Source of the DNA: Prevotellaceae bacterium
Lineage (GTDB): Bacteria; Bacteroidota; Bacteroidia; Bacteroidales; Bacteroidaceae
DNA: 64,000 bases
Assembly (NCBI GenBank): GCA_019420585.1
Contig: JAHZGX010000009.1
Coordinates: 1 to 64,000, forward strand
Direction of reading: 5' to 3'
Under the pieces are notes generated by a model. It was not told the origin of the DNA, did no database searches, and saw only the letters and a program-made list of their open reading frames with translations. Below are positions 1 to 6,238 of this stretch, in pieces; position 1 is the stretch's first letter; each line of letters begins with the position of its first letter. A program made the translations under genes and the position numbers.

Positions 1-240
1 TCGGCAGGAGTGAAACCATTCCTCGCTAGGAGCCGGCGGACTCCTCGGCAGGAGCGAATCCATTCCTCGCTAGGAGCCGGCGGACTCCTCGGCAGGAGCA
101 AATCCATTCCTCGCTAGGAGTCGGCGGACTCCTCGGCAGGAGTGAAACCATTCCTCGCTAGGAGTCGGCGGACTCCTCGGCAGGAGTGAAACCATTCCTC
201 GCTAGGAGCCGGCGGACTCCTCGGCAGGAGCAAATCCATT
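1..240. repeat. 44-bp tandem repeat array, 5 full copies plus 20 bp
   Basis: Units start at 1, 45, 89, 133 and 177, with a sixth cut off at 240. Variation between units is confined to about positions 11-16 (TGAAACC, CGAATCC or CAAATCC) and one C/T in the GCCGG/GTCGG box. Each unit junction contains the inverted repeat CTCCT-CGGC-AGGAG, and each unit also contains CCT-CGCT-AGG, so a transcript could fold into a string of small hairpins. The period is not a multiple of three, so it is not a coding repeat. The array runs off the left edge of the window. There are no spacers, so it is not CRISPR. Confidence 0.9.
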
Positions 241-286
241 TTTCGAGAAGCAGCAAGAGGCAGCAGAGTTTTTTTTCGCCGTAACG

Positions 287-318
287 CTTGGTGCCGTGAA
301 TCAGAATCCGTATATTTG
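287..318 (+). promoter_or_regulatory. Bacteroidetes-type promoter of the HU-like gene
   Basis: CTTG (287-290), 20 bases, then TATATTTG (311-318) fits the -33/-7 pattern TTTG-N19-21-TAnnTTTG. It lies about 100 bases upstream of the ATG at 420. The stretch 241-419 contains only this promoter and the leader; I see no gene in it. Confidence 0.6.
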
Positions 319-419
319 TAACGCCGTGCCGCGGAATGGGGCACATGCTTCCTTCATGTCGCCGGAAGGAGCCTGGCAGGTCGGCGGCAGATTATTAACC
401 AAACCAAACAACACAGACT

Positions 420-917
420 ATGGCAATCTTAGTAAAGCCCATCAAGAGACTGAATCCCAACAAGCGCGAGGATCCCCCAAAATGGTACGTGACACAAATG
501 ACCACCGCACAGGTGAACGAGACGCAGGTGGCAATGGACCTGGCCGACGAGACGACCCTGAACCCCTCGGAGGCCATGATGGCCATACGGCAACTGCGCA
601 AGATTCTCCTGCGGCGCCTCCTGGGAGGTGAAAGCGTGAAGCTGGGCAACTGGGGCAGTTTCAGCATCACGATCTCCAGCACGCCCTCCGAGACGATGGA
701 AGAGGTGAGCACGCACAACATCAAGAGCGTCAACCTCAACTTCCAGCCCGACGAGGCCTTCAAGACCGACCTGCAGAGGGCACAGTTCGCCTGGCTGAAC
801 AAGCTGAGCGCGGTGAGCACAGAAGACACCGACACGGAACCCGGCGGTGGCGGCAGCGGGTCGACAGGCGGCAGCGGAGGGTCAACGGGAGGAGACGGAG
901 GCGACGACCTGTCATAG
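420..917 (+). CDS. HU-family (HU-related) DNA-binding protein
   Basis: A 165-residue protein of the Bacteroidetes HU/IHF-related family, which binds DNA non-specifically and shapes the nucleoid. Residues 1-125 have the expected plan: a basic N-terminus (AILVKPIKRLNPNKRED), a helical segment rich in Arg/Leu (MMAIRQLRKILLRRLLGG) and the beta-ribbon start GESVKLGNWGSFSITI. The last 30 residues are a Gly/Ser/Asp low-complexity tail (GGGGSGSTGGSGGSTGG) ending in an acidic patch; tails of this kind occur in the family. The ATG follows a typical AT-rich leader and there is no Shine-Dalgarno. The gene stands alone, facing the minus-strand island, and is followed by a long hairpin. The family call is secure; what it regulates is unknown. 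Confidence 0.85.
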   Translation: MAILVKPIKRLNPNKREDPPKWYVTQMTTAQVNETQVAMDLADETTLNPSEAMMAIRQLRKILLRRLLGGESVKLGNWGSFSITISSTPSETMEEVSTHNIKSVNLNFQPDEAFKTDLQRAQFAWLNKLSAVSTEDTDTEPGGGGSGSTGGSGGSTGGDGGDDLS

Positions 918-1070
918 CCCTTGCCTTCTGAACAAGTCAGGCGGCGAGTCGTTGGGACTCGCCGCCTGACTGCATTGTGCGGGAGAGAAGGCGGGCATGT
1001 ACAATGCCGGGGACGGCAGCAGGACAAGAAGCACCGGGAGGAGCATCCATACCATCCGTCTCTTTCTCAT
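912..1070 (-). pseudogene. Truncated copy of the small secreted (immunity-like) family
   Basis: An ORF of 52 codons starting at ATG 1070. Its first ~21 residues (MRKRRMVWMLLP...) are nearly identical to the signal peptide of the full-length gene at 3552-4076. After the signal-peptide region the sequence diverges into the HU terminator hairpin and stops inside the HU gene end. The upstream DNA is also duplicated (see the 115-bp repeat at 1005-1119). I infer that a fourth member of the 174-176-residue family lost its body by deletion or recombination next to the hairpin. It is unlikely to make a functional protein. Confidence 0.7.
935..971. terminator. Perfect 16-bp hairpin after the HU-like gene
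   Basis: AGTCAGGCGGCGAGTC (935-950), loop GTTGG, then its exact complement (956-971). It sits 18 bases after the HU stop codon. There is no clear T-run on either strand, so it is terminator-like rather than a textbook intrinsic terminator. It also lies inside the truncated minus-strand remnant 912-1070. Confidence 0.6.
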
Positions 1071-1119
1071 ATCATTCTAATATTAAGCCAAATGCCTGGA
1101 ACATCTCCTTCCAGCGCCA
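1005..1119. repeat. 115-bp direct repeat, copy 1
   Basis: Matches 4011-4125 with three mismatches in 115 bases. It spans the 3' 48-bp tail segment of the zincin gene family (minus strand 1119 to 1072, reading WRWKEMFQAFGLILE and stop), the TGA-T-ATG junction, and the signal-peptide start of a small secreted gene. The near-identity suggests recent duplication. Confidence 0.9.
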
Positions 1120-1133
1120 CTTACTCCAGCCAC

Positions 1134-1757
1134 TCATCGGGGCATCCGCATTAGGCGTATGCCATTATGGAAAAGAAAGAAGGCACGGTCGGAGATGTCT
1201 GCTGTCTGAGGATAATGCTCGCGGATGCATTCACGGTTCCGCTCGTAAAGCAAATCCCTGTCGTCCGCATTGGCAGCAGACCACAGGAAACCCCAGAACT
1301 CCATCTGATGCCCCCTGCGCAAGCGGCTCACCTCGTCAAGGATTCCCCTGACTCTCTCTGCCCGGCGAAAAGCATCGCGCAGATACCACTGCCAATACCA
1401 GGCTGCACCCATGCCGAACTTCAGTCCGCAGGTAATGCGGACTGCCTTCTCCATAAACACGGAGTCGGGCACCAGTGGCAGGTTCCAGAATGCCCGGATG
1501 TGCTCAAAGCATACGGGGTGGAGGTCGTAACCAGACCCACGCAACTGGGGATTGTCCCCATACAGCAGGGTGAAGTACTCTCCCTGTTCAGGAAAGGCAC
1601 TGAAGAAGCGGTGCTGGTTCACACTGTCGGGAAGGGAAGTCAGGGCTGCGTACGCCGCACAAAGTTCCCCCGGGGAAGGTTCGGGATATTGCGCCCTTGC
1701 CTGGACAGAACAGGCAAGAAGCAAGACAACGGAAGCAACACGTGCAAGCATATTCAT
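1134..1757 (-). CDS. Secreted protein, candidate immunity protein (paralogue of 1760-2407)
   Basis: A 207-residue protein with a Sec signal peptide (MNMLARVASVVLLLACSVQA, then RAQ). The ATG at 1757 lies two bases after the stop of the upstream gene, so translation is coupled. The mature part is predicted helical. It shares with its upstream neighbour the motifs FFSAFP, LLYGD, RAFWNL.LVPDSVF and GHQMEFWGF, in the same order. From memory, an AFP...LYG...FWxF pattern recurs in Bacteroidetes proteins encoded beside polymorphic toxins, which fits an immunity role; I cannot check this. It is followed after 14 bases by a vestigial WRWKEMFQ segment. Without the context it would be a hypothetical exported protein. 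Confidence 0.7.
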   Translation of the reverse strand: MNMLARVASVVLLLACSVQARAQYPEPSPGELCAAYAALTSLPDSVNQHRFFSAFPEQGEYFTLLYGDNPQLRGSGYDLHPVCFEHIRAFWNLPLVPDSVFMEKAVRITCGLKFGMGAAWYWQWYLRDAFRRAERVRGILDEVSRLRRGHQMEFWGFLWSAANADDRDLLYERNRECIREHYPQTADISDRAFFLFHNGIRLMRMPR

Positions 1758-1759
1758 AT

Positions 1760-2407
1760 CTATTCCGGACAATTGCGTGGGGTTATGCTCGAGAAATTTA
1801 TGCCATCATAAAAGAGTGCACGCGCGCAGTCATATATCCCGGTCATTTGCGGATGGCGTTCACGGATGTACTCCCTGCAGAAGTCACGACGGCCTCTGCC
1901 GTCAACATCCACGATGGCCGACCAGACGAAGCCCCAGAACTGCATCTGGTGCCCCCGCCCCAGGAGAGCCACCCTGTCTATGAGCATCTCCGACCTTTTG
2001 CTGTGCTCCAGAAGACGTGCCGTCAGGCACTCCTGCCACTCATTCGGGGCATCCGGCTCGTATCTCAGGCCGCAGGTCACAGCCACGGCCTTGTCACAAA
2101 AGACAGAGTCCGGGACAGCAGAAAGTGCCCAAAAAGCCCTCACCATGCCGAAACTCCTGTCATATAGTGAAGAATCGCCCAGGCATGGATGGTAGCCGAA
2201 AAGCAACTCATACTGTTCCCCCGTATCAGGAAAGGCACTGAAGAAGCGTGCCTGATGCTCCCTGTCCGGGTCTGAAGCTATGGCTTCATAGGCAGACAGC
2301 AGTCCTCCTGCCCAGCATGCCCTTTGCTGCGCCTGCAGGCAAGGACACAATGCCAGGCAGAAGAGCGACCCAGCCCATACGCCCACAATCCTTTTCATTC
2401 GGCCCAT
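1760..2407 (-). CDS. Secreted protein, candidate immunity protein (paralogue of 1134-1757)
   Basis: 215 residues from ATG 2407 (MGRMKRIVGVWAG...); an internal ATG at 2398 is equally plausible. A signal peptide ends near CLQAQQ. The body shares RFFSAFPDTGEQYELLFGY, VRAFWALSAVPDSVFCDKA and GRGHQMQFWGFVWSA with the downstream gene, clearly a tandem duplication followed by divergence. The start has the TGA-T-ATG junction seen elsewhere in the island, preceded by a degenerate tail reading FGLMFE and stop. An extracytoplasmic location and repeated duplication next to a zincin gene suggest an immunity or decoy protein. No enzymatic motif is visible. Confidence 0.7.
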   Translation of the reverse strand: MGRMKRIVGVWAGSLFCLALCPCLQAQQRACWAGGLLSAYEAIASDPDREHQARFFSAFPDTGEQYELLFGYHPCLGDSSLYDRSFGMVRAFWALSAVPDSVFCDKAVAVTCGLRYEPDAPNEWQECLTARLLEHSKRSEMLIDRVALLGRGHQMQFWGFVWSAIVDVDGRGRRDFCREYIRERHPQMTGIYDCARALFYDGINFSSITPRNCPE

Positions 2408-2408
2408 A

Positions 2409-2429
2409 TCATTCAAACATCAGTCCAAA
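2409..2429. repeat. Degenerate copy of the zincin-tail junction
   Basis: On the minus strand these bases read FGLMFE followed by TGA, one base and then ATG, matching the end of the intact tail junctions at 5248, 4662 and 4078. The WRWKEMFQ half is no longer recognisable here. It marks the same gene-to-gene boundary type. Confidence 0.55.
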
Positions 2430-2454
2430 AAGATTCACGGGATTGCAGGTGAGG

Positions 2455-3405
2455 CTATATTCCCGCCTCCTTCATCCAACGCCACAAGGGGCGGGCATCG
2501 TACTTCCTGATTATAAAACCACGATACAGTTCCGCATATCCAGGCATGTACAGCCAATCCCCGACACGTGCAAAGAGAGTTGGGGGCATGACCACGCCCC
2601 ACCCCGGCTCGGCGATAGATGTCATAAGTTGGGAAGGAGGCGCACCAAAGAACTTTACCTCGCGGATGGTGTCACCAGATGCCGTCCTCACATGGAGAGG
2701 CACACAGTCGCCCCAGTCAAAGCCGAGCAGGACATCTCCACCACCGTCTCCGCCATACATCTTGTATTCATGGTCGAACCTGGCCTCACCCGTGCCAGGC
2801 TTCTGCACCTTTCCGTCAAAGCAGACATCTCTGACACGAACACGCGAGAAAGGCTTATCCAAGTCTGCCTTGCGTCCGATTTGCAGGCGGAACCTGTCAT
2901 CATACACACATCCCCACGCCAGCGAATCACCGGGAGACACCTTGAGGTCAACACAAAGAGCCTTTCCATGTCCATCCCTATGCACCCGCCACATCCGAAA
3001 CCGCTCCTCATCGAGGAAATAGATGGAGTCGCCCCTTGTCTTCATAAGGCCAAAGATGGAATGCCTAAGCGAGATGCCCATCTCGCGTTTCCACACCTGC
3101 CGCCCGCCATCATAGCAAGCAAGGCTCACCTTAGGGTCTCCTCCCAACACATAAAACCGCTCGCGCCCATCCATGGCAAAGCCCTTTATCACGCATCCCG
3201 GTCCCTCACAGGCATCAGGATATTCTGCATGAGGAAAGCCGTCACCCTCATAAGAAATGCTCCAAGCCTTGACCGGCCACAACGTGTCAATCTTGCTCAC
3301 GTCGGCCACGTCAGCCCCTAGATGCAACTGTGCATGACACCCGGATGGGGAAAGGGCGGGAAGATGCAGCAGCAGGCACAGCAGCAAGCACATTCTTGTC
3401 TTCAT
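2455..3405 (-). CDS. Secreted protein of unknown function, possibly beta-propeller
   Basis: 316 residues from ATG 3405 (MKTRMCLLLCLLLHLPAL...), giving a Sec signal peptide ending near GCHA-Q. A longer reading frame begins at 3561 but would bury the signal peptide. The mature protein has recurring short segments such as GRERFYVLGGD, RGDSIYFLDEERFRMWRV and VGDWLYMPGY, suggesting a beta-propeller-like exported protein; I do not recognise a named family. The C-terminus, PLWRWMKEAGI, echoes the WRWKEMFQ tail of the zincin protein at the corresponding boundary position. It is co-directional with the other island genes, and an accessory or immunity role is inference only. Confidence 0.65.
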   Translation of the reverse strand: MKTRMCLLLCLLLHLPALSPSGCHAQLHLGADVADVSKIDTLWPVKAWSISYEGDGFPHAEYPDACEGPGCVIKGFAMDGRERFYVLGGDPKVSLACYDGGRQVWKREMGISLRHSIFGLMKTRGDSIYFLDEERFRMWRVHRDGHGKALCVDLKVSPGDSLAWGCVYDDRFRLQIGRKADLDKPFSRVRVRDVCFDGKVQKPGTGEARFDHEYKMYGGDGGGDVLLGFDWGDCVPLHVRTASGDTIREVKFFGAPPSQLMTSIAEPGWGVVMPPTLFARVGDWLYMPGYAELYRGFIIRKYDARPLWRWMKEAGI

Positions 3406-3551
3406 ACATTGATTTTCATTTCTGCAAACTACAGGATAACCACGTTTGGGTATCCAATATTTATGCAAATCACCCGTTTTATTCGTGGGAGAGCCAGTAG
3501 ATTCGTGTGCATGAAAAATAGAGTCTACGCTCTTGCATGCCGCGCCCCCGG

Positions 3552-4076
3552 TCACATCCATTCATAGTTTTCCCGTGAAACATTCTCCTTCAGACGCGGC
3601 ACAACAAAGCGGGTACGCACACTGTCCAAATCCGCCTCCTTCAAGACTCCACCGTCGTAGTCAAACGGCGGGAGACGCACCTTCTTCAGTTTCCTGAAGA
3701 GCCTATGCATCCGAGCCTTCTCCCTCTCTGTCTCCGCCATGCGGGGAGCAAGGAGGTCAAGATAGAGTATCTGCTCGCGGGAGTTCACACAAAACCTCAT
3801 GAAGTCGACCCTAAAGAGTATCTGCCCTCCATCTTGAGGGGCATATGGGTTCCCGAGTTCCCTCTCACATGCCTTCCACATGTCATACATGACATCCTTG
3901 GCCGAGCCTCTCAAGGTGGAGGACTTATACACTTCCCATATTTCAAGCTCATAACCTGTCCAGGGGATGACAGAATCTCCATATGATACCCACCAGTGTT
4001 TCTGCCCCACTGCCGGGCACGGCAGCAGGACAAGGAACACCGGGAGGAGCATCCATACCATCCGTCTCTTTCTCAT
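3552..4076 (-). CDS. Small secreted protein, immunity-like array member A3
   Basis: 174 residues with a Sec signal peptide (cleavage near AVGQ). It is paralogous to the next two genes: shared features are VDFMRFCV(N/D)SR, an Ala/Glu-rich helix, and RLFRKLKKVR.PPFD. The pattern hydrophobic strand, charged turn, helix, LRKLKK-.-PPF loosely resembles the TonB C-terminal fold, but this is weak. It has diverged most from its siblings in the first 60 mature residues. The gene begins one base after the stop of the vestigial tail (TGA-T-ATG). Export to the periplasm and tandem diversification beside a zincin suggest immunity. It ends WM-stop followed by CCGGG, as after A1. Confidence 0.7.
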   Translation of the reverse strand: MRKRRMVWMLLPVFLVLLPCPAVGQKHWWVSYGDSVIPWTGYELEIWEVYKSSTLRGSAKDVMYDMWKACERELGNPYAPQDGGQILFRVDFMRFCVNSREQILYLDLLAPRMAETEREKARMHRLFRKLKKVRLPPFDYDGGVLKEADLDSVRTRFVVPRLKENVSRENYEWM

Positions 4077-4125
4077 ATCATTCTAATATTAAGCCAAATG
4101 CCTGGAACATCTCCTTCCAGCGCCA
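4011..4125. repeat. 115-bp direct repeat, copy 2
   Basis: Copy of 1005-1119 with three mismatches. On the minus strand, bases 4125-4078 encode WRWKEMFQAFGLILE and stop, in the same reading frame as the upstream gene A2 but after its TGA. Then comes T-ATG, the start of A3. Confidence 0.9.
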
Positions 4126-4131
4126 ACCCAA

Positions 4132-4659
4132 TCACCACTCCGTCTTTTCCCTCGGAACATGCTTCAGGCACGGCATAGAGCGACAGAAATACATGCTGTC
4201 CCGTTTCACTTTCGGAATGTCCCTGCGGTCAAACGGCGGGAAACGCACCTTCTTCAGTTTCCTGAAGAGCCTTTGCATCCGGGCCTCCTCATTCTCCGTC
4301 TCCGCCTTGCGGGAGGCAGAGAGGACAAGCATGAGAAGCCGGCCGCGGGAGTCCACGCAGAACCTCATGAAGTCCACCCTAAGGGGCACCTTGCCTCCGT
4401 CTTGAGAAGCAGACGGAAGCCCGAACTCCTCCTCGCACATCTTCCGCATGTCGTACACGACATCCAGGCTCGCGCCTTCCAAGGTGGATTGCTCATACAC
4501 ATCCCATGGAGCCAGAACAGAAATCCTGCCCCTTCTCCACTCGTCCTCTTCGCGCCACTCCAAGTCTCCATAAGATTCTCTCTGCCTCTGCCCCACTGCC
4601 GGAAACGGCAGCAGGACAAGAAACACCGGGAAAAACATACATACAAAACTGCGTCTCAT
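4132..4659 (-). CDS. Small secreted protein, immunity-like array member A2
   Basis: 175 residues from ATG 4659 (MRRSFVCMFFPVFLVLLPF...); an ATG at 4665 would add two residues. A signal peptide ends near AVGQ. It is closely similar to A1 through most of its length (QRQRE.YGDLEWREEDEW, GASLDV.Y.MRKMCEEEFG, ARMQRLFRKLKKVRFPPF), with changes clustered between about residues 45-100 and at the C-terminus. That distribution is what one expects of paralogues selected for different partners. It ends KTEW-TGA and is followed in frame by LGWRWKEMFQAFGLILE. No catalytic motif is seen. A role as immunity protein is inferred. Confidence 0.7.
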   Translation of the reverse strand: MRRSFVCMFFPVFLVLLPFPAVGQRQRESYGDLEWREEDEWRRGRISVLAPWDVYEQSTLEGASLDVVYDMRKMCEEEFGLPSASQDGGKVPLRVDFMRFCVDSRGRLLMLVLSASRKAETENEEARMQRLFRKLKKVRFPPFDRRDIPKVKRDSMYFCRSMPCLKHVPREKTEW

Positions 4660-4661
4660 AA

Positions 4662-4709
4662 TCATTCATTTATCAGTCCAAATGTCTGAAACATCTCCTT
4701 CCAACGCCA
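4662..4709. repeat. 48-bp vestigial zincin-tail segment between A1 and A2
   Basis: On the minus strand this encodes WRWKEMFQTFGLINE and stop, in frame with A1 but separated from it by TGA-CCG-GGT. It matches the authentic C-terminus of the zincin protein (5295-5248) at 13 of 15 residues. It directly precedes the A2 start. Confidence 0.85.
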
Positions 4710-4715
4710 ACCCGG

Positions 4716-5246
4716 TCACCACCTTGCCTCTTCCCGAGAGATAGGCTTCATACATGGCATTGTATAGAGAAAATACATGCAGTCCCGTTTCGTCTTCGAA
4801 ATATCCCTGCGGTCAAACGGCGGGAAACGCACTTTCTTCAATTTTCTGAAAAGCCTTTGCATCCGGGCATCCTCCTTCTCTGTCTCCCCCTTGCGGGAGG
4901 CATAGAGGACGAGCACGAGAATCCGGCCACGAGAGTCCACGCCGAACTTCATGAAGTCAACCTTGAAGGGTGTCCGGCCTCCACATTGAGGAGCAGACGA
5001 GTACCCGAACTCCTCCTCGCACATCTTCCGCATTTCGTACATGACATCTAGGCTCGCGCCTTTCAGGGTGGATGGCTCATACACATCATATGGTTCCAAG
5101 ACAGGAATCCTGCCCTTTCTCCACTCGTCCTCTTCGCGCCACTCCAAGTCTCCATAAAATTCTCTCTGCCTCTGCCCCACTGCCGGAAACGGCAACAGGA
5201 CAAGGAACACCGCGAGGAGCATCCATATCACTCGTCTCTTTCTCAT
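4716..5246 (-). CDS. Small secreted protein, immunity-like array member A1 (cognate position)
   Basis: 176 residues from ATG 5246, one base beyond the TGA of the zincin gene, so the two are translationally coupled; a GTG at 5255 would overlap that gene. A Sec signal peptide ends near PAVGQ. The mature protein has KVDFMKFGVDSRGRILVLVL, a charged helix and RLFRKLKKVRFPPFDRRD, as in A2 and A3. Its position immediately downstream of the putative effector is the standard place for a cognate immunity gene. A periplasmic immunity protein would imply that the effector acts in the periplasm. The immunity function is inferred from context, not from a recognised family. Confidence 0.72.
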   Translation of the reverse strand: MRKRRVIWMLLAVFLVLLPFPAVGQRQREFYGDLEWREEDEWRKGRIPVLEPYDVYEPSTLKGASLDVMYEMRKMCEEEFGYSSAPQCGGRTPFKVDFMKFGVDSRGRILVLVLYASRKGETEKEDARMQRLFRKLKKVRFPPFDRRDISKTKRDCMYFLYTMPCMKPISREEARW

Positions 5247-5247
5247 A

Positions 5248-6216
5248 TCATTCACCTATCAGTCCAAATGCCTGGAACATCTCTTTCCAGCGCCAAGGAG
5301 ATGTGGAATTATAATTGCTCGTATAGGCGCGATTGTTGGTTTTCCCTTTCCAATATTTCTGGAATTTCTCCGTATACTCGCCCCAATCTGCATTATTCAA
5401 CGTATCCTCCATAAGAAGCCAAGTTTCAGATTTACCTTCTTTTATGGCATCAAAAAACTCATAGAATGGATTTATTATCTTATCGGCATCAGCATCATTA
5501 AATCCCGGCATATTGCCCCATGCAAAATCTCTATACACTTTTATATAACAGACCATCAGATGAGCCTGGAACTCGGAATTGCACGAAGTATCGGCAAGGA
5601 GCCCCTTCTGATCCTGCACATAATGAACCAATTCATGATATACTGTACTTTCCATGTTGTCACTGACACTTTGCCTGGAGATTTCCAATCTTTTCTTACT
5701 TGAATTGTAACGTGCGGCAGACGTATATGTCCCTGTCGGGTAGGTGACAATCTTTTTGCCATCATACAGTGTCTTCAGCATGGAAGACACGGCAGGAGTC
5801 ACTGCACATGCTTTGCTGATATTGTCAAACTCACTCTGAGTCATTACGGACAGACTTATTCCGCCAGGACTGCCACCACCGCCAGGATTACCACCAGGAC
5901 TTCCGCCGGGATTGCCGCCGGGATTGCCGCCTTCATTGCCGGTGACGCCCTTGCCGTCATCACCATCGTCCGAGCCGCTCCAGTCATCCGAGCCGCTGCC
6001 GTCATCGTTGTCTGAGCCCCAGTCGTCATCCGAGCCCCAGTCACTTCCTGAACCGCTCCCGCTGTAGCCCCAAACCGTCACGGATTTCATAACATAGGTC
6101 ACTTCGCCGGAATCATCCTTCACATAGCCGCCAGGCCAGGTGCCATTGTCCAGCATGCTGTCACACTCACTCATCGAATAGGGATTCTCCATCGTTCCCT
6201 TTGCACTGTTTGCCAT
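5248..6216 (-). CDS. Putative secreted zincin-like metallopeptidase effector
   Basis: 322 residues in four parts. Residues 1-50 carry ENPYS...NGTWPGGYV, a leader-like motif without a Sec signal. Residues 51-90 are Ser/Gly/Asp/Trp low complexity, and 96-119 are a GNPGG-type linker. Residues 120-305 contain YHELVHYVQ (HExxH at 194-198) and EFQAH (215-219), the latter a likely third-ligand region of a zincin metallopeptidase. Residues 308-322 are WRWKEMFQAFGLIGE, the tail copied elsewhere in the island. The catalytic part is visibly AT-richer than its neighbours, suggesting transfer. It has an unusually strong ribosome-binding site. The upstream glycosyltransferase-fold gene and downstream exported paralogues suggest an exported toxin with immunity genes. 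Substrate and export route are unknown; a non-toxic protease is the main alternative. Confidence 0.72.
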   Translation of the reverse strand: MANSAKGTMENPYSMSECDSMLDNGTWPGGYVKDDSGEVTYVMKSVTVWGYSGSGSGSDWGSDDDWGSDNDDGSGSDDWSGSDDGDDGKGVTGNEGGNPGGNPGGSPGGNPGGGGSPGGISLSVMTQSEFDNISKACAVTPAVSSMLKTLYDGKKIVTYPTGTYTSAARYNSSKKRLEISRQSVSDNMESTVYHELVHYVQDQKGLLADTSCNSEFQAHLMVCYIKVYRDFAWGNMPGFNDADADKIINPFYEFFDAIKEGKSETWLLMEDTLNNADWGEYTEKFQKYWKGKTNNRAYTSNYNSTSPWRWKEMFQAFGLIGE

Positions 6217-6223
6217 AATTTTT

Positions 6224-6230
6224 CCTCCTT
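6224..6230 (-). promoter_or_regulatory. Strong Shine-Dalgarno of the zincin gene
   Basis: AAGGAGG on the minus strand, seven bases upstream of the ATG at 6216. Most genes in this window lack such a site, as usual in Bacteroidetes, so this one stands out and confirms the start. Confidence 0.75.
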
Positions 6231-6238
6231 AATTGTTA

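Noticed and set aside
1..240. CRISPR array
   Set aside because: Units are contiguous 44-bp tandem copies with no unique spacers and no cas genes nearby.
395..1027. 210-codon minus-strand ORF over the HU-like gene
   Set aside because: It is antisense to a recognisable HU-family protein and has Pro/Ser low complexity created by the Gly/Ser-coding tail.
2248..3321. 357-codon plus-strand ORF
   Set aside because: Antisense to two exported minus-strand proteins with clear signal peptides; its product has no family features and is rich in His/Pro as antisense frames of GC-rich genes often are.
4716..4718. Selenocysteine or programmed readthrough at the A1 TGA
   Set aside because: No selenocysteine insertion hairpin is evident and the equivalent tail after gene D is out of frame, so vestigial sequence is the simpler explanation; kept as a low-interest finding.
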